Shown here in pieces: positions 1 to 8,406 of a DNA stretch of 21,102 nucleotides. Under the pieces are notes generated by a model. That model was given only the letters and a program-made list of their open reading frames with translations. It was not told where the DNA came from and ran no database searches. How positions within the stretch are numbered: the first letter of the stretch is position 1; each line of letters starts with the position of its first letter. The translations under genes and the position numbers were made by a program. Origin of the DNA: Phallusia fumigata (Eukaryota > Chordata > Ascidiacea > Phlebobranchia > Ascidiidae); the NCBI GenBank assembly GCA_008931825.1, contig QXVZ01008441.1, positions 1 through 21,102 of the forward strand, in the 5' to 3' direction.

Positions 1-319
1 AGAATAATGTTTGTATCAATGTTTGGCCCAAGAAATTGATAACCATTGTAGTGAGATTGACAAAGTTTTTACATCGAAGAAAATAGCAAACTATTTATAC
101 AGTTTTCGAAAATACAACTTATTCCTGTTCTAGATGACAAGTATAGAAAAAACTAGGCAAAAATTCCTAAAATCAATTAATAAACTTCAATTATAAAGAC
201 ACAACACATCAATAGCTGTGTGTAAAATTAGACACAGTCGCATTACTTACTCTAAATATAGTTTGGCAACAGGAAAGGACAGTTAATTTTAAGCCGCACT
301 ATTTTGACTCTCCATCACT
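1..319 (+). promoter_or_regulatory. 5' flank / 5' UTR of the ATF2-like gene
   Basis: AT-rich sequence with no supported coding content. An in-frame TGA at 305-307 precedes the ATG at 320, with no splice acceptor between them, so this exon cannot continue an upstream reading frame. The transcription start, or a trans-splice acceptor if the organism is a tunicate, cannot be placed. AG dinucleotides near 270-282 are possible acceptors for a 5' UTR splice. Confidence 0.4.
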
Positions 320-3300
320 ATGTCCACCGGTAAGTTAAAAAAATTCCAGTTAGTGGTAAAGTTACCAATAAAAGTAAAACATGCAGTCCTTACATTTAGT
401 TGCTTTAAATTTTAGAAATATTTTTTTGAGACCAAATTATGAAGCTGTTTCTCAATGGGGCAAAATTGAAGTATATGTTTCTAATATTACAAAAATAGAT
501 TTAAAAAAGTGACCATAAAACAATTCAAACAGGATAAAATTTAACAGTTTAGACATTTCTTGGTAAACCCATTTTCTAACATGTTGTAAGGATCAATGTG
601 GTTTCCCAAATCGATTTAAATTCAATTGTGGAATTTTTGTTACTGTACATAAAGGCATAAATTTTATCCAAAATAAAAAAGCAATTCTATCAAAGCATTC
701 TCCAAGGTCGAGAAACACACAAATGTAGATAAAAGAAAATATTTTTTACAATTTTGTAAAAGCTATTATTTTTGCCTGCAGGTTTCATTCCCAATGCAAT
801 GATGGCTGATGCCCAGCAAAGAGCCTTTGCACAGGTAAAAAACATTTATCTATACCACATTTCATTATGCTTATTCTTGCCATTTAAGCACATTATATAT
901 ATTATTCTTTCTAACCTTTAAAATTATTCGCATTTACCAAAAAAATAAAAACTATTTCATAACTTCAGTGGCATATTCCTGCGATACTCTACAGTTTAAC
1001 ATTGCATATGTTGAGGATTTTAAATGTAGCATACACGTCGATAATTTAGGAACTTTTTTTTCATATGGAGTGGTGAAATGATCGAATCCAAGCACTCTGA
1101 CATGTGATCGATTTGCACAATGTACACCTATTGGTTTATAACACTCTGTTATTGCTAATGTTAACATAACATATAGCACAAGCATTGTGCTGAATTGGAC
1201 TTTCTGCTGCGTTTGTTGACTGAATGAAAAGAAATTTACAACGCTTGCCTCACATGTGTTTGGTGTCAACCAGTCATAACGAATCCACGAAATTTCTGGG
1301 GTGGCAGCATAGACTTTTTTATAATGGCTGTCACCCTAGAAATTTTCAGTGGGGTCGCCGACACCCCTGCCACCCCGTGAATCGATGCCGACATTTTGTG
1401 AACTGCATGTTACTTAACTTTTTTTCCAAAATAGGCCATGTTTGCTGCTGCTGCATCAGCCGCATCACCGCTGGCAACAACTGTGACATCACAACCAGTG
1501 GCTTTCTCTGAAAACTCTGCAAAGGAAGTGTCATCTACCAGAACAATATCCTCCAACAATGTCGCAGTAAGTTAGTTGTGTTTACAATGTGGCGGGCTAT
1601 AATAATGTCTTCTCATAGAGCATGTATTTCTAATAGGGATAACAATGCTTTTATTAGCAATGCACGAAAAGAAATCCAACTTTTAACTCCCTGTGTAAAG
1701 GGTGACTCACTAGACAGTGTATGACAAGATCATGTTCACTTTTAGCGAAAAAAAAAATTCTAAAAATATAAAGGTGAAAGATTGGGTTTTTCAAATTTTA
1801 ATTTCATTCGTTTAAAACTTGTTGATTTAGTTATGTGTTTTAAGCCGCTATACCAAGTGGATGTTTATGAAGTTTTGAGTAATGATACGTTGTCTTTGGC
1901 AAATTTGGTATGTGTATAAAGTTATTCCAGTCTTCACCAATATGCCAGTCTAACAGGATATGACATCACCAATTAAAAGATGATGTCATTTAAAAGTTTC
2001 ATACTTTTGTAATCTCATGATTTTGCAGATAAACATGAACATTGTTCTGGTGGGCTTAGGTCATTGTACTTTAATGCCATAGCATAACCATAGCAAATGT
2101 GTGTTCTATAAGTTTGAAATGCAGCTGTGTTTTAGTGTTCCACTAAAGCATTAATTATAGTTTCCTTCCTAAAGGGTACACATATATTTTTTTCTTTTTT
2201 CCCCCTGCAACTGTTTTTTTGGATTTCGATGAAACTCATACAGCTGGGAGATATAGTCATGGTGGTGTGTCATTCATTTCAATTGTCTTTCTAGCCCCAA
2301 TTTTTATGAATGTTATAGTGCTAATTACAACTTGACAAACTATTGTGAAAACCCTAATGTGGGTGAAGAAGGAAATCCCCTTCAAATGTTATCAGAAAGC
2401 CTATTTCGAAAAGTTTTTTATCAATAGTTGTTTGGTTTGGTGGACCCATAAATTTACGCCTGCAGAAACAATTATGTTATAAAAACAATTATGTTATAAA
2501 AAAATTAAGGACCCATGGTGTTGAATACATCCATTGCAAAAATAGGAATGTAGGTTCTGNTACGCCTGCAGAAACAATTATGTTATAAAAACAATTATGT
2601 TATAAAAAAATTAAGGACCCATGGTGTTGAATACATCCATTGCAAAAATAGGAAGGTTCTGTGGAATATATCATTTAAGGGGTAGTAGTGTATGCGCAAT
2701 GGCATTATGCGGAACATCATTCCTTCGTTTTTTTCGGGGGGGAAACTATTTTCAGGGATTTCAAAGAAGTTTAAGTGTGCTATACATTGTGTTTTTTAGA
2801 ACCGGTAAAGCAAACAACCCCAAGTTACGTAAATAAAGTGTCGTAATTATTTCTGCATGCTCAGAGTATGCTTATCAGGTACTGGGTCTTTGACAAATGA
2901 AACTTATGTCATTTCTATCTCTGCTCTGATGTTGTTTGTGTTTGCTTGTAAACATCTTCATGATATTAGTCACAACACAATGTGCCAACGCTGATCCTTC
3001 CCAAGCAAGAACGACCAATGTCAGTTGCATCTGTGGGCAGTGATAGCTCCGGTCATCCACCACAGGGAACTTCTGTTATACAGCGAGCCTCAACAGGATC
3101 TAATGAGCCAACCTATGATGCAACGTAAGTTTAAACACAATTTTAATAAGTAATGATAAAACAAGGACCAACTGCAGAATTTTGCAGTTCATTAAATGCT
3201 GAGAGTGAAGCCAAACACAGTTTTTTGGCCTTGACGTGCATCTTACTTTTAGGTCACATGCGATGTCCTACTCTATGATGAACGAAATATCTGATGTCAA

Positions 3301-3406
3301 AAGGTCATCAGTTACCATGGCAGCCAATAATCACATCACCATGCCAACCACAGCGACTCTGCCATCAGTATCAAGTTTATCCATGTTACCCCAACAATCA
3401 GCAATG
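320..3406 (+). CDS. ATF2: ATF2-like gene, exons 1-5: low-complexity N-terminal region
   Basis: Exons 320-329 (MST plus one base), 782-834, 1435-1566, 2970-3124 and 3253-3406 encode residues 1-168. Each has a GT donor, mostly GTAAGT, and an AG acceptor, and phases match throughout. The region is Ala/Ser/Thr/Gln/Met-rich: an Ala-rich stretch near residues 22-33, a Ser/Gly-rich stretch near 81-90, then a Met/Ser/Thr-rich part. It is probably a disordered activation region. No zinc-finger cysteine/histidine pattern is present. Exon 1 carries only ten coding bases. The start rests on the in-frame stop at 305 and on the phase match to exon 2. Confidence 0.8.
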
Positions 3407-6400
3407 GTAAGTTTGTACAACTTAAATTTTGTATTGCCTGTTTCCTGCACCTAATGTAAATGAAACCAGGTTTTGACTGAAAAGGTTTGGGTTGAAACCC
3501 AATTATCAGGCAAAATAATTGAAGAAAAAAAAATTAATAAATTCCTACTGATTTTTTTAAGAGAATGGAACGTGGTTTTGCAAGTATGTTTTACCTCTCT
3601 GAATGCCACACATAATACATATAATTTTACTGGAAATGCAGCTAGAGATTTGAAGGGAAAAAAGAGTAACGCTTTTGTTTTAACTAGACATTTAAAAAAA
3701 CACTGGTNTTAAAACTGAATGCTTGTAGCTTGTTAACCAATACCTGCATGTATTATGATATTAACTCTAACACACCAGCAAACCATACGAACTAACATAC
3801 ACCTTAACCTAAAAATCTGTTCACCCTTTTGTCTTGTTAGCATTTTAAGTCTTACGATGACTACTACCCAATCTCGTCGCAGAGAAAAATTAGTTCTTCC
3901 AGCGACTCTTCCTTGTCGTATCCACCCGGTGGCCAACAGGGAGATGAAACAAAACCTGTTCCACGTAGAAGAGGACGCCAGCAGCAGGATATTGACCCTG
4001 ACATAAAACGACAAAGGTTTTTGGAGCGTAATCGGGCGGCAGCCAGCAGGTAACCAAATTTTAACACTTATTTGCGGTGACACACATAAATAGCTCTTTT
4101 GTTCTCATCCTTAAATGTTTCAGCAAAGTGCTTTTCAAACTGTAATGACAGAATACTTGTATTGTATGGACATGTAAGAACTTAATTATTGCAACTTACC
4201 AGCAATAAATTTAATTGTGGGTGTTGGTGGAAGTCAACTAATACTTTACTTTATTAGGCCCTAATTTTTATTTTTTTAGATAGTCTCTAAGAAGTGACGT
4301 ATGCCCAGACATTGTTTTAAACAACTGTCCCTCAATATTCTATGATTTCACAAAGTTTTAGAAATAAACTCTAGTTCAGGGTATCATGCAGCAAACAGTT
4401 TTGACAGGGCTTTGTCATTGGAAAAGAAACAGAAATAAAACTGTGTGTTGCAGATGCCGCAACAAGAAGAAGAAATGGGTTAATGGATTGGAAAATAAAG
4501 CCAAAGGCTTAACAAATCTTAACATTCAACTGCAAGTAAGTAGAATTTCCCTCGACAGCAACCTATATCTGCTATAAGCTTGTTTAATGCTGTTTATTAC
4601 CTTGTATTAGCTTGCAAAAAGTATGACGGCAAAGGGAACAGCCTGATTTTTAATTTACCAATAATACCATTGTTTTCAGAATGAAATTGCTTCCTTGAAA
4701 GATGAAATCGCTTCTCTAAAACAACTTCTGCTTTCCCACAGGTTAGTCTTTTTCTTTTTGATGTTAAATTATCAGCAATATTGTAGGCATATTTTTTGGG
4801 CATATGTACGTAAGTCCTGGAAAAATATACGATCAGTGTGTTGAATAATTGACAATAAGAAATTGTATCTAAAAACAAGACCTCAAGTGGGAGGAAAAGT
4901 TAGGTGAATAAAGTCGACACTCAGTTTTGTGTAAGGTTTCTGGTAAAGCTGCTGTTTCGGATAGGCTACTCTGAGCATGAGTTACAGTTTCAGACATCTG
5001 AATGAAAGTAAACACAGAAAAGTAGGCCAAAGAAGAATTAAGGTATGGAATATGTATACTGCAGTTTTAGGCATTTAAATGAAACTAGACACAGAAAAGA
5101 AGACCAAAGAAGAATTAGGGAATACAATATTTATACTACAGTTTAAGGCATTGAAATGAAACTAAATACAGAAAAGAAGACCCAAGAAGAATTTGGGAAT
5201 GCAATATGTATACTAAGGCAATGAAATAGAACTAAATACAGAAAAAAAGACCAAAGATGTATACATGTAGACTACTGTTTAAGGCAATATAACAAATAGA
5301 AGGTGGAACTAAAAGAAACTTATCGGTTTCTACAGAAAACTGTCGATAAGTTCAGACATGTTTTACAGTTTACAGATGTCCTAGATGTATACAGAAGGAA
5401 TGATTTATTCCTCTGTACGGGTGTTGTCATTAAAAAAGGTAAAGGTGCAGCGATTATTAGGCTATCATTAGGCTATCATTAGGCTATCAATAGGCTATTT
5501 TCACAAGGTACAATGTTTTTAGTTTGGTTCAGGCTGCAACAACAAAAATCTCCCTAAACAATTTCATTTTGTTCAACAGAGATTGTCCCATAACCAAAAT
5601 GCAGCAACAAAGCATGGCAATGGCTGGAATCAATTTAAACACTCTTGAACCTTCCACCCCATCAACTATGAATTTATTGGATTCTGTTGTCAAATCCGAA
5701 TCTCCTGGTTCATCTGGTGGAGGTAGGCTCTTTGTTTGCTTTTTTACTTACACAATTGAAACCTTGTTAGCAGAACCACAGTATATTATATACTTTGTTA
5801 AGCTCTGTTCTCTGCACCTTCAGATGCGTATTTTAAGGACTTGAGTTGAGTGGTCAAAAAAACTAAAGTTGTGTTCAATTTTACATGTTCTAACACAGTC
5901 CTTATTTTTTATTTTAGAAGCTCCTCACCCCTCCCTGTCCAGCACTTTATCATCAGGTTCAATAGATGACAACATGAGAAATTCAAACCCTAACCTTGCC
6001 ATGCCACAACCCACCTCACAGGTTTGTTACTACAGTTACTTTCTTTGGTTTTCGACCTTTTTTAATGCATTCCCCCTTTGCTTACTTCGGAACTTTTTGT
6101 TCATTCTCTGATACACAATAAGTTACACACAGGTAAAAGGTTTGCAACAACTGGTCCACCTAAAAAGCCATACTTTGTCAATACCTTAATTATATGGTGG
6201 AAATTCCTTCCCCTAACTCATAAAATCCCTCCCTGTGTGGGAATTCCCTCCTGATTGGAAAACCACTGAGATAGGATGACGATCTGTGTTGGGATGCCTT
6301 GTGGATTTGATTCCTACAATGTACCAGCCAAAATTTACTATTTCAAACGCAATACATTAAGTTTTAGGTGAACTGAAAATACTAGTTAAGATTGGGTTTA

Positions 6401-6628
6401 ACTCGCTCACAAATCGTTAAAAACCTGTCGTTCAATGAAAAACAGACAAGCTAAAGCCGCAAAAACGCTTTATTTTTGCCCAAAAGAACATGTTACACTT
6501 CTACATTTAACTTTCATGCACTTGAACAAATACCCACTATCTTAATTTTTCAGACGCAGTCTGGGTCAATGGCAAACGGTCAAATGATGTACCCGAATAT
6601 TATTGCGTCATCAGCTGGTACCACGTGA
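320..6628 (+). CDS. ATF2: ATF2/ATF7/CREB5-type bZIP transcription factor, 11 coding exons
   Basis: A nuclear bZIP activator expected to bind CRE/AP-1 DNA (TGACGTCA) as a homodimer or as a heterodimer with Jun-type proteins. Exons: 320-329, 782-834, 1435-1566, 2970-3124, 3253-3406, 3841-4049, 4454-4535, 4680-4741, 5580-5722, 5918-6021, 6554-6628. They join in phase to 1179 nt, or 392 aa plus TGA. The basic region (residues 220-246) carries FLERNRAAASRCR; zipper leucines are at 250, 257, 264, 271 and 278. The tail just after the zipper (DCPITKMQ, 287-294) is typical of the ATF2/7/CREB5 group and separates it from CREB, Jun and Fos. The N-terminal C2H2 finger with its p38/JNK sites is absent from this model; an upstream alternative first exon outside the window could supply it. 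The family call is very sure; the ATF2 versus ATF7/CREB5 choice is not, since invertebrates usually have one pro-ortholog. Confidence 0.93.
835..1434 (+). other. ATF2-like intron 2, with short GC-rich inverted repeat
   Basis: No coding signal. It contains a perfect 10-bp inverted repeat, GGGGTGGCAG at 1298-1307 and CTGCCACCCC at 1367-1376. The enclosed sequence is unusually GC-rich for the surroundings. Confidence 0.6.
1298..1376. repeat. 79-bp inverted-repeat unit, possible MITE remnant
   Basis: Ends are perfect 10-bp inverted repeats and the centre is locally GC-rich within an AT-rich intron. No convincing target-site duplication is visible, so transposon origin is only a possibility. Confidence 0.4.
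1567..2969 (+). other. ATF2-like intron 3 (1.4 kb)
   Basis: No coding signal supported. It holds the duplicated segment around the N at 2560. The remainder is AT-rich unique-looking sequence. Confidence 0.6.
2455..2665. repeat. Direct duplication of about 100 bp flanking a single N (unmerged contig overlap)
   Basis: The stretch at 2455-2559 recurs at 2561-2665. The only visible difference is a 4-bp indel near the end of the copies (AGGAATGTAGG versus AGGAAGG). The N at 2560 sits exactly between them. This is what two overlapping contig ends look like when a gap is not closed, so a real tandem duplication is less likely. Confidence 0.85.
3407..3840 (+). other. ATF2-like intron 5, with open frame and an N at 3708
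   Basis: An open frame runs over 3473-3712 and ends in a Lys/His-rich stretch (TRHLKKHW) faintly like the HLKxxH end of a BED finger from hAT transposases. It has no paired cysteines and no domain I can name. I treat it as intronic, possibly an old transposon scrap. The N at 3708 marks a sequence gap. Confidence 0.35.
3841..4741 (+). CDS. ATF2: ATF2-like gene, exons 6-8: bZIP DNA-binding and dimerisation domain
   Basis: Exon 6 (3841-4049) encodes a Ser-rich linker, a PRRRGR basic patch and the first half of the basic region. Exon 7 (4454-4535) begins with the invariant Cys-Arg of the basic region and starts the zipper. Exon 8 (4680-4741) completes the zipper. The DNA-contacting Asn is residue 232 and the invariant Arg is 240. 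The intron between exons 6 and 7 interrupts the Arg-238 codon. Leucines occupy five successive heptad positions (250-278). Confidence 0.95.
4050..4453 (+). other. ATF2-like intron 6
   Basis: 404 bp of AT-rich sequence between the two halves of the basic region. I see nothing else in it. Confidence 0.6.
4990..5290 (+). repeat. Diverged tandem repeat, unit about 75 bp, roughly four copies
   Basis: Lies in ATF2-like intron 8. Units start near 4990, 5062, 5139 and 5214, with a partial one near 5276. Shared landmarks are AGGCATTxAAATGAAACTA, ACAGAAAAGAAGACC, AAAGAAGAATT and TATACTACAGTTT. Units differ by scattered substitutions and small deletions, so the array is old. No coding potential. Confidence 0.8.
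5317..5352. repeat. Short hairpin, 9-bp perfect stem
   Basis: AACTTATCG (5317-5325) pairs with CGATAAGTT (5344-5352). Inside it GTTT and AAAC can extend the pairing. It sits right after the 75-bp array in intron 8. Function unknown. Confidence 0.6.
5456..5500 (+). repeat. 11-bp tandem repeat ATTAGGCTATC, three copies plus a partial
   Basis: Perfect units at 5456-5466, 5467-5477 and 5478-5488 are followed by a diverged partial unit. It lies about 80 bp upstream of the exon 9 acceptor. Confidence 0.9.
5580..6628 (+). CDS. ATF2: ATF2-like gene, exons 9-11: C-terminal tail and stop
   Basis: Exons 5580-5722, 5918-6021 and 6554-6628 encode residues 286-392. The zipper-proximal DCPITKMQ motif is family-typical. 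Beyond it are a proline-directed site (EPSTPST, Thr-312) and a VKSE sumoylation-type motif at Lys-324. The rest is Ser/Pro/Asn-rich and probably disordered. The TGA stop is at 6626-6628. The tail is conserved only near the zipper, so its function is inferred from the family. Confidence 0.88.
6022..6553 (+). other. ATF2-like intron 10
   Basis: 532 bp of AT-rich sequence between the last two exons. No repeat, RNA gene or coding signal was noticed. Confidence 0.55.
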
Positions 6629-6814
6629 CAACCGGCTATGNTTTAATTCTCAGTTTGACATGTTTAAAAAAAGTAGATAATGCGAAAAAGTACGTCTACT
6701 CATGCAGCGATTGTTCGTTCTAAATGGTGTTTGAGGTAAATCTAATTGGACACGTTTAATGAAATTATTACACCATAAAGCGGGTTCCGTAACGAGTTTC
6801 ATCCAGCCAACCCT

Positions 6815-6820
6815 AATAAA
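6815..6820 (+). terminator. Polyadenylation signal AATAAA of the ATF2-like gene
   Basis: First AATAAA after the TGA at 6628, 187 bp downstream. It gives a 3' UTR of roughly 200 bp. An N at 6641 falls in this 3' UTR. Confidence 0.65.
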
Positions 6821-8122
6821 CACATAAAACCGCCATTCACATTCCTGTCATAACTTGTTTATCAGTTTTCGGCGAAGTGCTACTTTAGTTTGCACAAAAT
6901 TTGCGAAACCCTCTGCTTTATTCCTGCATGAAAACACAGTTTTATCCTGTTGTTGATACCAATGTTAAGATATTACACGTCAGTCATACGAGCAGAACGC
7001 TACATATAGTGCCTTGGTTATATTCCTGCATTAAGACGTTTGACCCTTCCATGTGCTGTACTATGTATTGTCTCGAATAGCCTGACTTGGCGTTGGGGTA
7101 TCTGTGTTCTGTGTGTGTTTGTCGCTTAACGCGAGGATGGAGTACAATCAGTATTGTGTAGATATGCACGGGTCTTCTTCGTGTATCATTATAAAGCGAT
7201 GTATTGCAAACTGCTGAATCTATGTGCTGTATTAACAAAACATGTCGCCTTATTTCTCGCCCAGCAGAAACCTGAAACAAAAATGGCGGCTCGTTCTTTT
7301 CAGCGACTCAGTTATACAGAGTTGTGGTGACTCAAATCAGTTACAGAGATTTAAGACCTTCAGACTCGGGTAACGACTCTAGACGTGAGCTAAAGTTGTG
7401 AAATGTCGTGGTGCAAGACTTTTTTCTGGTTTGTTATTACTCAGGCCAATCTTAATGTTAGAAAAACTAGGCTCGATTCAAGTTTTAAAAGCGCTAAGTT
7501 ACGAGAAATCGCATGTCAATAGTAAAGGATATTAATCTATTCACAGCAGAGCCATTTTGGCCCATAGGCGCTTGCTCTTGGACTGGGGCGATCGACCCAC
7601 ATAGAAACATTAGAAAACTGATCGGGATTCGTACTCGGGAGAGCCGAGACATAAAAACCCTGATTAGTATTTTTCGGGCACTATGTGTATCTTCTCAGCT
7701 CGTATCAAACGCTTGTAGACAGCACTTGTTGTTTTATCGACCTTTTCGTTCCTGCGAGTAAAATTGTCCAATGGACTCTAGTACACTCTTCCTGCGAGTA
7801 AAGTTGTCCAGTGGACTCTAGTACACTCTTGTTTGTCGTGGTTCAAATGACAGTGCCAAATGTTTTTTAAATTTTGCTTTACCTTAGTAAAAAAGTTTTC
7901 AACGGAATTTGTTACCTTTGGAGCACAAAAAACGTTAGGAAGTGTTCATTATTAAAGTCGAAGGTACTGTTGCCATCAAAGGCGCTGGCAATCCTGGCAT
8001 TTGTTGTGTATGTTGATTGTTAGTGGTTAAAGTGTGGGTGCACTTTACGTACGTTCTTAGGGTACATTGGTACATGTGGTGTCTGATTTAAAGTTTCCTT
8101 TCGACCGAGCGAATGAGCGGTT
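6821..8122. other. Intergenic region between convergent genes
   Basis: 1.3 kb with no supported gene. An open frame at 7513-7761 (+) has no recognisable domain and no splice context. AAAATGGCGGC (7280-7290) resembles the ATGGCGGC promoter/start motif (YY1-like) and begins a 15-codon frame at 7283-7330. A 40-bp tandem duplication follows at 7751-7830. A small unannotated non-coding or 5'-exon transcript cannot be excluded. Confidence 0.45.
7751..7830. repeat. 40-bp tandem duplication, two copies
   Basis: 7751-7790 and 7791-7830 share 38 of 40 bases. Both differences are A/G, at equivalent positions 12 and 20-21 of the unit region. It is a recent local duplication between the two genes. Confidence 0.9.
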
Positions 8123-8128
8123 TTTATT
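8123..8128 (-). terminator. Polyadenylation signal AATAAA of the ITIH-like gene
   Basis: On the minus strand, 279 bp after the stop at 8407. A nearer variant ATTAAA lies at 8285-8290, 117 bp after the stop. Either could be used. Confidence 0.45.
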
Positions 8129-8406
8129 CTACGAACGGACTCAAAATGTGGCCACATGTGCAAAATATACAGGCATATACAAACGTATCAGCAACACCAC
8201 GATACAAAAACGATGATTACTTAACAGTTGGGTATATGCTTCTATATCAACAAACTGGCACTGAGAAAAGCGTATAATTGCTAATTTAATTGTGTTGGAG
8301 TTGGAATGCGTAAAAATCGAAGATTGGAACTAATTTTACACCTGGCAATAAAGAAGTACAAAACATGTTTACTAATGTAAAAAAATATGTTTTGTAAGTT
8401 GATATT

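Noticed and set aside
3473-3712. Open frame in ATF2-like intron 5 ending in a Lys/His-rich stretch that faintly resembles a BED zinc finger
   Set aside because: No paired zinc-binding cysteines, no ATG start, interrupted by an N, and it lies between two exons that join in phase without it.
7553-7660. Segment with tRNA-like boxes (GGGATTCGTAC and nearby)
   Set aside because: It cannot be folded into a cloverleaf by eye, with no matching acceptor stem or A box.
7513-7761. 82-codon open frame on the plus strand in the intergenic region
   Set aside because: No recognisable domain, no splice context in phase with anything nearby, and a composition like non-coding DNA.
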